A stretch of 5,329 nucleotides of DNA from Candidatus Omnitrophota bacterium (GTDB lineage Bacteria > Omnitrophota > Gorgyraeia > 2-01-FULL-45-10). Under the pieces are notes generated by a model that searched no databases, was not told the DNA's origin, and worked only from the letters and a program-made list of their open reading frames with translations. This document shows, piece after piece, positions 1 through 5,329 of the stretch; position 1 is the first letter of the stretch, and each line of letters opens with the position of its first letter. A program made the translations under genes and the position numbers. The stretch lies in contig JACROW010000041.1 of the NCBI GenBank assembly GCA_016214245.1, positions 1 to 5,329 of the forward strand, given 5' to 3'.

Positions 1-104
1 CAGAAAGCCTTGACCGGAACAAATCCAGCCATTTCCTTGACAACCAGCCTGCCGTATGAGATAGTTTTTATTGGGAGGGAAGATGAAGAATAAGGAAATG
101 CGGG
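1..104 (+). repeat. Direct repeat, copy A, upstream of the first sensor gene
   Basis: This segment is repeated at 1087-1193. Hand alignment of 1-69 with 1087-1155 needs no gap and gives 58 of 69 identities (about 84%). Similarity then weakens and resumes at a shared GGAAATGCGG (94-103 and 1183-1192) after a 3-base length difference. The left end is the window edge, so the repeat may extend further upstream. Both copies sit just before a sensor gene and carry the same promoter-like elements, so a duplicated promoter/leader is the simplest reading. Copy A is also open in frame 1 up to a TAA at 91-93 and could be the 3' end of a gene cut by the window. Differences between the copies show no third-position bias, which argues against coding. 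Confidence 0.8.
37..65 (+). promoter_or_regulatory. Putative sigma70 promoter, copy A
   Basis: A perfect -35 TTGACA (37-42) is followed by a 17-base spacer and the -10 GATAGT (60-65, 4 of 6 consensus bases). The -10 is preceded by TGA, giving an extended -10 (TGN). Transcription would start near 72, leaving a leader of about 64 bases before the ATG at 136. All fifteen bases of the -35 and extended -10 are identical in copy B although the repeats differ at about 16% of positions, which supports function. There is no experimental evidence. Confidence 0.6.
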
Positions 105-135
105 AATAGACTAAGGCAGGACAAAGGGGAATGCC

Positions 136-1074
136 ATGATACCAGTTGTCATATTTTTGCTTTCTATCGGGATGCAACTGGCAGCTGCAATATATGCCCT
201 TTTGCTGATTCGCATAACAGGCAGAAAATCGGCGTGGATATTAATCTCAATGGCTATGGTTTTAATGACCTCCCGGCGGATAGTATCATTTGTTTCGATT
301 CTAACCTCGGATAAAAGATTTACCTATGAAATCTCGGAAATAATCGCCCTGATAATCGCCTTTTTAATGTTGCTTGGTGTTCTGCGCATAAAGAGCTATT
401 TCTGGGCTATCAAATCGGCCGCCATCGAGCGGAAGAAGGTGGAGGAGGCGTTGCAGGAGAGCAAAACAATCATGGAAGCGGTCATTGAAAACGCGCCCAC
501 TTGAGTAAAGCTGCTCGCTGCGGACGGGACTCTGCAGAGGATGAACCGGGCCGGCCTCAACATGATACAGGCCGATTCGCTCGAACAGGTGCAAGGACAA
601 AGCGTGTATCCCCTGGTGGCCGAAGAGCATAGAGAGGCGTTTAAGGCGCTGGTGCAGGATGTTTTTCAGGGCAAATCCGGGGCCCTTGAGTTCAAGATAA
701 TCGGCCTGAAGGGACGCCCCTGCTGGTTGTATTCCCATGCAGTGCCGCTGCGCAACAATAGGGGAGATATTGTCTTTGCACTTTCGGTAACCGACGACAT
801 CACCCAGCGCAAGCTGGCGGAGGAGGAAAGGGAGAAAATTATTCTTGAACTGAAAGATGCCATTGCCAAAGTAAAACAATTGAGCGGAATGCTTCCGATA
901 TGCGCGGGATGCAAGAAGATAAGGGATGACAAAGGATACTGGAATCAGATAGAGATTTATATCAGAGACCATTCAGAGGCTGAATTCACGCACGGCTTAT
1001 GCCCTGACTGCGCAAGGAAGGCGTATGAGGAACTGGATAGATTAAAGAAGGAAAAAGATAAAAACCAGATGTAG
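136..1074 (+). pseudogene. Membrane PAS sensor with C-terminal CxxC/CxxC domain, interrupted by an in-frame TGA
   Basis: One reading frame runs from ATG 136 to TAG 1072-1074 (312 codon positions), broken only by TGA at 502-504 (codon 123). The start has an SD-like AAGGGGA at 124-130, five bases upstream. Codons 3-26, 33-57 and 66-86 are hydrophobic and likely membrane helices. A charged linker (about 95-112) leads into a PAS domain (about 112-225) ending in the typical DITQRK junction. The stop falls after IENAPT, where relatives of this PAS type usually have Trp, so TGG to TGA is the likely lesion. The C-terminus carries CAGC (Cys 256/259) and CPDC (Cys 289/292), a probable zinc site of the kind found at the ends of PAS and response-regulator proteins. 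There is no kinase or output domain, so an intact version would presumably sense and signal through a partner. The only ATG after the stop, at 541, has a purine-rich stretch directly against it and no properly spaced SD, so efficient restart is doubtful. A sequencing error or an active split gene remain possible. Confidence 0.75.
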
Positions 1075-1086
1075 AGCTGCTTCACT

Positions 1087-1193
1087 CAGAAGGATTTGAC
1101 CAAAACAAATCCAACAGTTTCCTTGACAACCGGCCTGCCATGTGAGATAGTTTTTTATGAGACGGATGGGTAAAACAGAGGGGGAAATGCGGA
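1087..1193 (+). repeat. Direct repeat, copy B, upstream of the hybrid kinase gene
   Basis: This is the second copy of the repeat at 1-104, beginning 12 bases after the stop codon of the preceding sensor gene. The best-matched part is 1087-1155, with a further match at 1183-1192. The frame of the preceding gene stays open after its TAG through this copy to a TAA at 1171-1173. The derived peptide resembles the one from copy A, but the substitutions are spread evenly over codon positions, so I favour a conserved regulatory or intergenic sequence over coding. Confidence 0.8.
1123..1151 (+). promoter_or_regulatory. Putative sigma70 promoter, copy B
   Basis: TTGACA at 1123-1128, a 17-base spacer and GATAGT at 1146-1151 with the extended TGA just before it, exactly as in copy A. 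A transcript from here would start near 1158 and leave about 100 untranslated bases before the kinase ATG at 1261. It would give the kinase gene its own promoter independent of the broken upstream gene. Confidence 0.55.
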
Positions 1194-1224
1194 TGGAAAG
1201 ACGTTTTCAGATGTCTTAATTAAT

Positions 1225-1253
1225 TTGCGCAGGCTGGAATAAGCCGCTATAAT
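1225..1253 (+). promoter_or_regulatory. Second candidate promoter, abutting the kinase start codon
   Basis: A perfect -10 TATAAT lies at 1248-1253, with TTGCGC (3 of 6 consensus) at 1225-1230 and a 17-base spacer. The expected start point, about 1260-1261, coincides with the ATG at 1261, so a transcript from here would be leaderless or nearly so. No clear Shine-Dalgarno sequence precedes that ATG, which fits this idea. The weak -35 keeps confidence moderate. Confidence 0.4.
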
Positions 1254-1260
1254 GTGAAGT

Positions 1261-3699
1261 ATGAAATATGACGGGGGCAGGCCCGGCGATTCAGATGAGG
1301 AATGCACTGATCACGCGGTGATTTTTTTAAGGCGCGTTGCATTAGTATGTTCTGCGGTAACCACATTTGTCGGCGCCGCGGCCCTGGCAGGCTGGGTCTT
1401 TGATTGGCTTATACTTGCCAGAATCGGGGAAGGTTATATACCGATGGCTCCGAGCACTGCGCTCTCGTTTATCATTTTAAGCGTTGCATTAGCCGCTCAT
1501 GTTCATTATCCGGCTCACCGCCTCGTCAGGATGCTTGCAAAGGCCTGCCTGATAATCGTCTTATCGTTCTGCTCTCTGATATTAATCGAGTATCTTGCCG
1601 CTATGAAACTCGATATCGAACTTTTGCTTACCGCTCCCCGCGATGTCGGGAATATTATCATCGGCCGCATGTCTCCGGTTACGGCCTCGAATTTTTTATT
1701 GTCGGCAGCGGCGATTCTCTTGATGCTCATCTCAAGGAAAGCTTCGAAAAATATCTCTTCGATTTTAGGCATCATCGTTGCGCTGGTAGGGCTGGTGCTG
1801 ATACTCGATTATCTCTACAATACCCTGATCTTATACGGCAGGCTTAAGATCCCCGTGGCCTTGAATACATCTATAGCCTTTATGACGCTAGGCACAGGGA
1901 TAACCGCAGGCGCAGGAAGGCATTCATGGCCGGTGAGATTGCTTACAGGCTCATCGGTGAGGGCCAGGCTTTTGCGCTTATTCCTTCCTGTTACGATCGC
2001 CATGACGCTCGGTTACGGCTGGCTCAATACGGTTATTTTCTCGAGAATAATCAGCCCTTCGATGACTTCAGCGCTGACCGCAATCTTGTCCATAATGATT
2101 GTGAGCTTTGTGGTATCGAGGATATCGAAGATAATCAGCGTCAAAATTGACCGCTTGAACATGGAGCGCGAGCAAGCGGCTAAAGCCCTTACAGAATCCG
2201 AAAAGAAATTCAGGGCTATTTTTGAAAATGCGATAGATGGCATGCTTTTGGCCGACCCTGAAAGCAAAATGTTCGTAATGAGCAATAAGACAATTTCTCA
2301 AATGGTCGGATATACCGAGAAGGAAATTGCAGGCTTGGGCATTATGGATATCCATCCTGCCGGAGATCTTCCGTTTGTAATCGAACAGTTTGAAAGACAG
2401 GCACGGGGTGAAATTACCGTTGCCGTTGACATCCCTGTTAAGAGAAAAGACGGCAGTGTCTTTTATGCCGATATCAGCGCAACTCCGATACTGCTTCAGG
2501 GAAGAAAATGCCTAATGGGTATTTTCAGAGACACCACGGAGCGGAAAAGGCTCGAGGCCCAGCTCATTCAGTCCCAGAAACTGGAGGCGGTCGGCCAGCT
2601 TGCAGGAGGCATAGCCCATGATTTCAACAATATCCTGACGGCGATCATCGGATATGCAAGCATAGCCCAGATGAAGATGAAGCAAGACGACCCCGTAAGA
2701 CATAATATAGAGCAGGTGCTTGCCTCGGCGGAAAGGGCTGCAAACCTCACACAGAGCCTCCTTGCATTCAGCGCAAAACAGATAAACTATCTTGCGCCGA
2801 TAGACCTGAACGAGACAGTAAGGAAGATAGACAGGCTTTTATCAAGGGTCATAGGAGAAGACATAGAACTAAGGACAGAGCTTTTTGACGGCAGGCTGAC
2901 AGTGATGGCCGACCATGGCCAGATAGAGCAGGTGCTGATGAACCTGGCGACAAACGCAAGGGATGCCATGCCAAGCGGAGGCCTGCTTACGATAGAGACA
3001 GGCAAAATAGAAATAGACGAAGAATACATAAAGGCGCACGGATACGGCAAGGCAGGCACGTATGCCCTTATATCAGTAACAGATTCAGGCGTCGGGATGG
3101 ATGAAAAGACAAGGGAAAAGATATTCGAGCCGTTCTTTACGACCAAGGAAATCGGCAAAGGCACAGGCCTTGGGCTTTCGATAGTTTACGGGATAATCAA
3201 ACAGCATAACGGCTACATAAACTGCTACAGCGAAGCAGGAAAAGGAACAACATTCAAGATATACCTGCCCCTGATAAAAGCAGAAGAGGCCAAAAAAATA
3301 AAGACAATTAAACCTGAAACAGCAGGGACCGGTACAGAGATAATACTCCTTGCAGAGGACGAGGAAGAAGTGAGAAGACTCACAAGGATGGTACTTGAGG
3401 AATCCGGATACAAGGTGATAGAGGCTAAAGACGGAGAAGAGGCAGTGAATAAATACATCGAAAGCAAAGACAGCATACAACTTCTCCTTCTTGATGTGAT
3501 AATGCCGAAGATGAACGGCAAAGAGGTCTATGACAGGATAAAGAAGCTAAACCCCGGGATCAAGGTGCTTTTTTCAAGCGGTTATCCCGCTGATTTCATA
3601 CGCAAGGATGACATCGTTGGGAAAGGCCTTGCATTTGTCTCAAAGCCGATATCTCCAACGGAGCTTTTGAAAAAGGTGAGAGAGGCTCTGGATAAATAG
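1261..3699 (+). CDS. Hybrid sensor histidine kinase (membrane region-PAS-HisKA-HATPase-REC)
   Basis: This 812-aa inner-membrane kinase autophosphorylates a histidine in response to an unknown signal and can pass the phosphate to its own receiver domain. Residues ~20-290 hold about eight hydrophobic helices, with repeated segments such as [10 protein letters not shown] and [10 protein letters not shown] typical of kinase membrane sensors. A PAS domain spans ~313-428 and ends in TTERKRLE. The HisKA H-box has GGIAHDFNN with His453. The ATPase domain shows the N-box [10 protein letters not shown] (Asn565), G1 DSGVGM (608-613), the F-box FEPFFTTK (622-629) and G2 GKGTGLGLS (632-640). The receiver (~693-810) has acidic residues Glu699/Asp700, phospho-acceptor Asp745 in LLLLDVIMP, Ser773 and Lys795, so all catalytic residues are present. 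There is no DNA-binding domain. The ATG at 1261 is chosen because it includes the first membrane helix; no convincing SD precedes it. Codon usage changes sharply near codon 480, suggesting a recombinant gene. The signal and the downstream partner cannot be told from sequence. Confidence 0.95.
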   Translation: MKYDGGRPGDSDEECTDHAVIFLRRVALVCSAVTTFVGAAALAGWVFDWLILARIGEGYIPMAPSTALSFIILSVALAAHVHYPAHRLVRMLAKACLIIVLSFCSLILIEYLAAMKLDIELLLTAPRDVGNIIIGRMSPVTASNFLLSAAAILLMLISRKASKNISSILGIIVALVGLVLILDYLYNTLILYGRLKIPVALNTSIAFMTLGTGITAGAGRHSWPVRLLTGSSVRARLLRLFLPVTIAMTLGYGWLNTVIFSRIISPSMTSALTAILSIMIVSFVVSRISKIISVKIDRLNMEREQAAKALTESEKKFRAIFENAIDGMLLADPESKMFVMSNKTISQMVGYTEKEIAGLGIMDIHPAGDLPFVIEQFERQARGEITVAVDIPVKRKDGSVFYADISATPILLQGRKCLMGIFRDTTERKRLEAQLIQSQKLEAVGQLAGGIAHDFNNILTAIIGYASIAQMKMKQDDPVRHNIEQVLASAERAANLTQSLLAFSAKQINYLAPIDLNETVRKIDRLLSRVIGEDIELRTELFDGRLTVMADHGQIEQVLMNLATNARDAMPSGGLLTIETGKIEIDEEYIKAHGYGKAGTYALISVTDSGVGMDEKTREKIFEPFFTTKEIGKGTGLGLSIVYGIIKQHNGYINCYSEAGKGTTFKIYLPLIKAEEAKKIKTIKPETAGTGTEIILLAEDEEEVRRLTRMVLEESGYKVIEAKDGEEAVNKYIESKDSIQLLLLDVIMPKMNGKEVYDRIKKLNPGIKVLFSSGYPADFIRKDDIVGKGLAFVSKPISPTELLKKVREALDK

Positions 3700-3786
3700 A
3701 GTATGGTGAGTGGGTGAAAAAAATAAAATTCTTTTCATCCTGGATAATATGGGTCAGCATTGGACTTGGAATATCTTACTGGATAA

Positions 3787-3814
3787 TTGACTCCGCAGTT
3801 GACGCATATATATT
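3787..3814 (+). promoter_or_regulatory. Candidate promoter for the binding-protein gene
   Basis: TTGACT (3787-3792, 5 of 6) and TATATT (3809-3814, 5 of 6) are separated by 16 bases. Transcription would start near 3821, about 69 bases before ATG 3890. The elements lie inside the decayed kinase remnant, so they may be AT-rich chance matches or a promoter that arose in dead coding sequence. Confidence 0.35.
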
Positions 3815-3874
3815 CGGAGAAGGCTCCTTTATATCATAGATAATCGCCCCTGCATGGAATGAGCTGTGGGTAAA

Positions 3875-3880
3875 AGGAGG
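3875..3880 (+). promoter_or_regulatory. Strong Shine-Dalgarno site fixing the binding-protein start
   Basis: AGGAGG, within AAAAGGAGG, ends nine bases before ATG 3890. An upstream in-frame GTG at 3866 would put this site inside the coding region and add eight charged residues ahead of the signal peptide, so ATG 3890 is the better start. Confidence 0.85.
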
Positions 3881-3889
3881 ATTCGAGAT

Positions 3890-4717
3890 ATGAAGGAAAT
3901 TCAAAAACAGGCTTTTTATTTAGCGATTATAGTCTTCTTTTGTTTTTCAATGTTCGTCGGCGAGGCAAAGGCCGTCGAGATGCTTCGCATTACCGGATCG
4001 AGCACGATGTGCCCCTTAATGGCTGAAATCGGAAAACGCTTCGAATCGCTTCATTCAGGAGTGAAGATCGATGTGCAGTGCGGAGGCTCGGGCCGGGGTA
4101 TAAGCGATGTCCAAAGCGGAAAGGCAGATATCGGCATGGTATCCCGCATACTCATGGAGAAAGAAAAGGACCTCTACGGCTTTCCAATCGCACGAGACGG
4201 CATCAGCATAATTTTGCATAAAGACAACCCTGTAAAGTCTCTTTCCGACATACAGGTGGCGGGCATATATACAGGGAAAATCACCAAATGGAAAATGGTC
4301 GGCGGAAGAAACATTTCCATTGCTGTGATAAACCCCCAAAAGGGCTATAGCTCTGCCGAGCTTTTCACCCATTACTTCAAGATCGACTATGATGATATTA
4401 CGGCTGCCATAACGGTCGGCGACAATCCTGTGCGCATCAAAGCCGTGGTTGACAATCCTAATGCCATAGCATACCTATCGGCAGGAGAAGCAGAACGCGC
4501 AGTAAGAGCAGGCATGCCGATCAAACGCCTTCCTTTCAATAACGTCATGCCCACAAGCAGAAATGTCATTACCGGAAACTACCCGATCACACGCCCGCTC
4601 ATGCTTGTTACCAAAAATCTTCCAGCAGGCATGGTGAAGATGTTTATCGATTATTGCCTGTCGTCTGCTGTCGTTGATCTTATCGAGCGACACGACTTTG
4701 TTCCCTATGAAGACTGA
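3890..4717 (+). CDS. Solitary PstS-like periplasmic substrate-binding protein
   Basis: This 275-aa secreted protein belongs to the phosphate-binding-like periplasmic protein superfamily. Residues 1-28 form a signal peptide: Lys2/Lys6, a hydrophobic core at 8-22 and an AKA cleavage site at 26-28. Family marks follow in order: TGSST (35-39), GGSGRG (65-70), ADIGMVSR (79-86), TGKITKW (128-134), YPITRPL (231-237) and a C-terminal FVP. In classical PstS a loop RxxGSGT completes phosphate binding; here the matching stretch reads PQKGYSS (149-155), so the arginine and GSGT are not kept and phosphate as ligand is uncertain. Cys41 and Cys64 both sit beside the predicted ligand-binding loops. No transporter permease or ATPase gene is in view, and the next gene, a membrane receptor, overlaps by 11 bases. 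A role as ligand-presenting partner of that receptor is inferred. A transport role with pst genes elsewhere is the alternative. Confidence 0.88.
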   Translation: MKEIQKQAFYLAIIVFFCFSMFVGEAKAVEMLRITGSSTMCPLMAEIGKRFESLHSGVKIDVQCGGSGRGISDVQSGKADIGMVSRILMEKEKDLYGFPIARDGISIILHKDNPVKSLSDIQVAGIYTGKITKWKMVGGRNISIAVINPQKGYSSAELFTHYFKIDYDDITAAITVGDNPVRIKAVVDNPNAIAYLSAGEAERAVRAGMPIKRLPFNNVMPTSRNVITGNYPITRPLMLVTKNLPAGMVKMFIDYCLSSAVVDLIERHDFVPYED

Positions 4718-5329
4718 AAACGTGCCGAACATTTTAGGGTCATTGCAGGGCAGATTGGTTCTCTTTACCAATCGGTTCAGCCTGAAAGGAGTTCTCTTTG
4801 CCGGTTTCGCAGCAGTGATCCTCCTCGGGCTGACAACTGCCCTGCTTGCAGAATGGACCTCTTATCGAGCAGACCGCACCATGGACAGGTTCATGCGAGT
4901 GGACAATAAAATATCGGATCTCAGCCTGAAGAGTAGCATTGCGATGACAAATGCCCGAAAGCATGAAAAAGATTTTCTGCTTACCTACAGGGAATTCGGC
5001 TTTAATGAGGCACGGGCAAGGTATATCTCCCGCGTTCTGACAAACCTTGCGGATATCAGAGAATCCATGAAGCAAATCCGCCTTCTGACAGATGATCCCC
5101 AAATCGTCAAACAGACTAACGCGGTCGGCAAGGCGATAGATCAGTATCAGGTTAGCCTCTTACGAATGGTTGAGAGATATGGCGTTCTCGGTTTTCGAGA
5201 TACAGGGCTTGAGGGCGTGATGAGAGGGAAAGCTCATGATATAGGAAAACTCCTGAAACAGGACTATCTGCTCCTTCACGATCTTTTAGAGATGCGAAGA
5301 AGAGAAAAGGACTTCATAATGCGGATCAG
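4707..5329 (+). CDS. HBM-type membrane receptor (chemoreceptor or sensor kinase), N-terminal part, cut by window end
   Basis: The frame is open from ATG 4707 to the window edge (207 codons plus two bases), and the 3' end lies outside. A basic N-terminus leads into one membrane helix (~27-49). A long helical, presumably periplasmic region follows, with two similar motifs: ARKHEKDFLL (83-92) and MRRREKDFIM (196-205). The R-x-E-KDFL signature is typical of the helical bimodular (HBM) sensor domain of chemoreceptors such as McpS and of some histidine kinases. In McpS this domain binds TCA-cycle acids; the ligand here is unknown. The second membrane helix and the output domain are not in the window, so methyl-accepting protein and kinase cannot be told apart. 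The start overlaps the end of the PstS-like gene by 11 bases (ATG...TGA) and has no clear SD of its own, suggesting translational coupling. A later in-frame GTG at 4722 is a weaker alternative start. Confidence 0.8.
   Translation, partial: MKTENVPNILGSLQGRLVLFTNRFSLKGVLFAGFAAVILLGLTTALLAEWTSYRADRTMDRFMRVDNKISDLSLKSSIAMTNARKHEKDFLLTYREFGFNEARARYISRVLTNLADIRESMKQIRLLTDDPQIVKQTNAVGKAIDQYQVSLLRMVERYGVLGFRDTGLEGVMRGKAHDIGKLLKQDYLLLHDLLEMRRREKDFIMRI
4753..4773 (+). repeat. Small perfect inverted repeat early in the receptor gene
   Basis: GATTGGT (4753-4759) and ACCAATC (4767-4773) form a perfect 7-bp stem with a 7-base loop, about 45 bases into the receptor coding region. No T-run follows, so it is not a rho-independent terminator. 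It could affect early translation or be chance. Confidence 0.4.

Larger units (their letters stand above)
3714..3893 (+). pseudogene. Remnant of a sensor kinase membrane N-terminus
   Basis: From GTG 3714 the frame encodes a basic start (KKIKFF) and a hydrophobic, Trp-rich helix followed by WIIDSAVDAYIFGEGSFIS, then TAG at 3837-3839. The same frame continues with IIAPAWNELWVK before TGA at 3891-3893. The pattern of a membrane helix, DAxxFxEGSF, a Q-like position and then ELW matches, from memory, the first membrane segment of a family of histidine kinases. The stop sits where Gln is usual, so CAG to TAG is the likely change. Nothing of the later kinase domains remains; the sequence runs directly into the ribosome-binding site of the next gene. 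It shares the ATA-rich codon style of the kinase gene's second half (8 ATA of 11 Ile codons). It could instead encode a 41-residue membrane peptide, which I think less likely. Confidence 0.55.

Noticed and set aside
83..109. Eight-residue leader peptide after the copy-A promoter
   Set aside because: The purine-rich stretch is only about two bases from the ATG, the peptide has no codon runs suggesting attenuation, and no terminator hairpin follows.
502..540. Selenocysteine insertion at the TGA, helped by a CTGC/GCAG hairpin (518-521 with 533-536)
   Set aside because: The stem is only 4 bp with an 11-base loop, and the position is expected to be Trp in this PAS type, not Cys or Sec.
364..972. 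Long antisense ORF opposite the first sensor gene
   Set aside because: It is a shadow of the conserved + strand PAS/CxxC frame; its translation has no recognisable domain and no start signal was seen.
136..1074. Alternative genetic code with TGA read as Trp
   Set aside because: The same gene and its neighbours use TGG for Trp, the PstS-like gene ends in TGA, and no other gene has an internal TGA.
1075..1173. Read-through extension of the first sensor into repeat copy B
   Set aside because: Although open and similar to the copy-A translation, the differences between copies are spread evenly over codon positions (about 4, 3 and 4), unlike coding sequence.
1157..1219. Twenty-residue ORF after the copy-B promoter
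   Set aside because: Its start overlaps the predicted transcription start, it has no SD and it is not matched in copy A.
3085..3521. Antisense ORFs opposite the kinase ATPase and receiver domains
   Set aside because: They are low-complexity Ser/Phe-rich translations opposite strongly conserved kinase motifs, so they are shadows caused by codon bias.
4740..5102. Antisense ORF opposite the receptor gene
   Set aside because: The + strand frame is open to the window end with a membrane helix and two EKDF motifs, and it explains this region.

Overview
This window is a stretch of bacterial signal-transduction genes, all on the + strand. It suggests a Gram-negative, probably anaerobic or sediment-type bacterium with many sensor kinases, such as Nitrospirota or Desulfobacterota. 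That placement is inferred from the style of the proteins (PAS sensor with a CxxC tail, hybrid kinase with a REC domain, solitary PstS-like protein, HBM-type sensor) and from ATA/AGG/ACA-rich codon use in part of the window. No taxonomic marker gene is present.

Layout. Positions 1-135 are a leader holding one copy of a ~105-bp direct repeat with a good sigma70-type promoter. Positions 136-1074 are a membrane-anchored PAS sensor ending in a C-x2-C...C-x2-C domain. It is broken by one in-frame TGA where a tryptophan codon is expected. Positions 1075-1260 hold the second repeat copy, with the same promoter, followed by a second promoter-like element right at the next gene's start. Positions 1261-3699 are an 812-aa hybrid histidine kinase: multi-pass membrane region, PAS, HisKA, HATPase and C-terminal receiver. 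Positions 3714-3893 hold the remnant of another kinase's membrane N-terminus, with a TAG inside it. Positions 3890-4717 are a secreted, solitary PstS-like binding protein. From 4707 to the window end is the start of an HBM-type (helical bimodular) membrane receptor, overlapping the binding-protein gene by 11 bases.

How the parts relate. The first two genes look like separately transcribed members of an expanded sensor family. The binding protein and HBM receptor look like a translationally coupled pair, in which the periplasmic protein could present a ligand to the receptor. No pstC, pstA or pstB is visible, and the usual PstS phosphate-binding RxxGSGT loop is not conserved.

The most unusual feature is mosaicism. 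The PAS segment of the first gene is a sharply bounded GC-rich block (about 56% against about 42% on both sides). The second half of the kinase gene switches abruptly in codon usage: ATA is about 28% of isoleucine codons before codon 480 and about 82% after it. That second style continues past the gene's end into the kinase remnant and stops at the binding-protein gene. Together with the two nonsense-interrupted genes, this points to domain-module recombination among sensor genes. I see no tRNA, rRNA, CRISPR array, transposase or clear rho-independent terminator, and no stretch over 300 bases without a gene.
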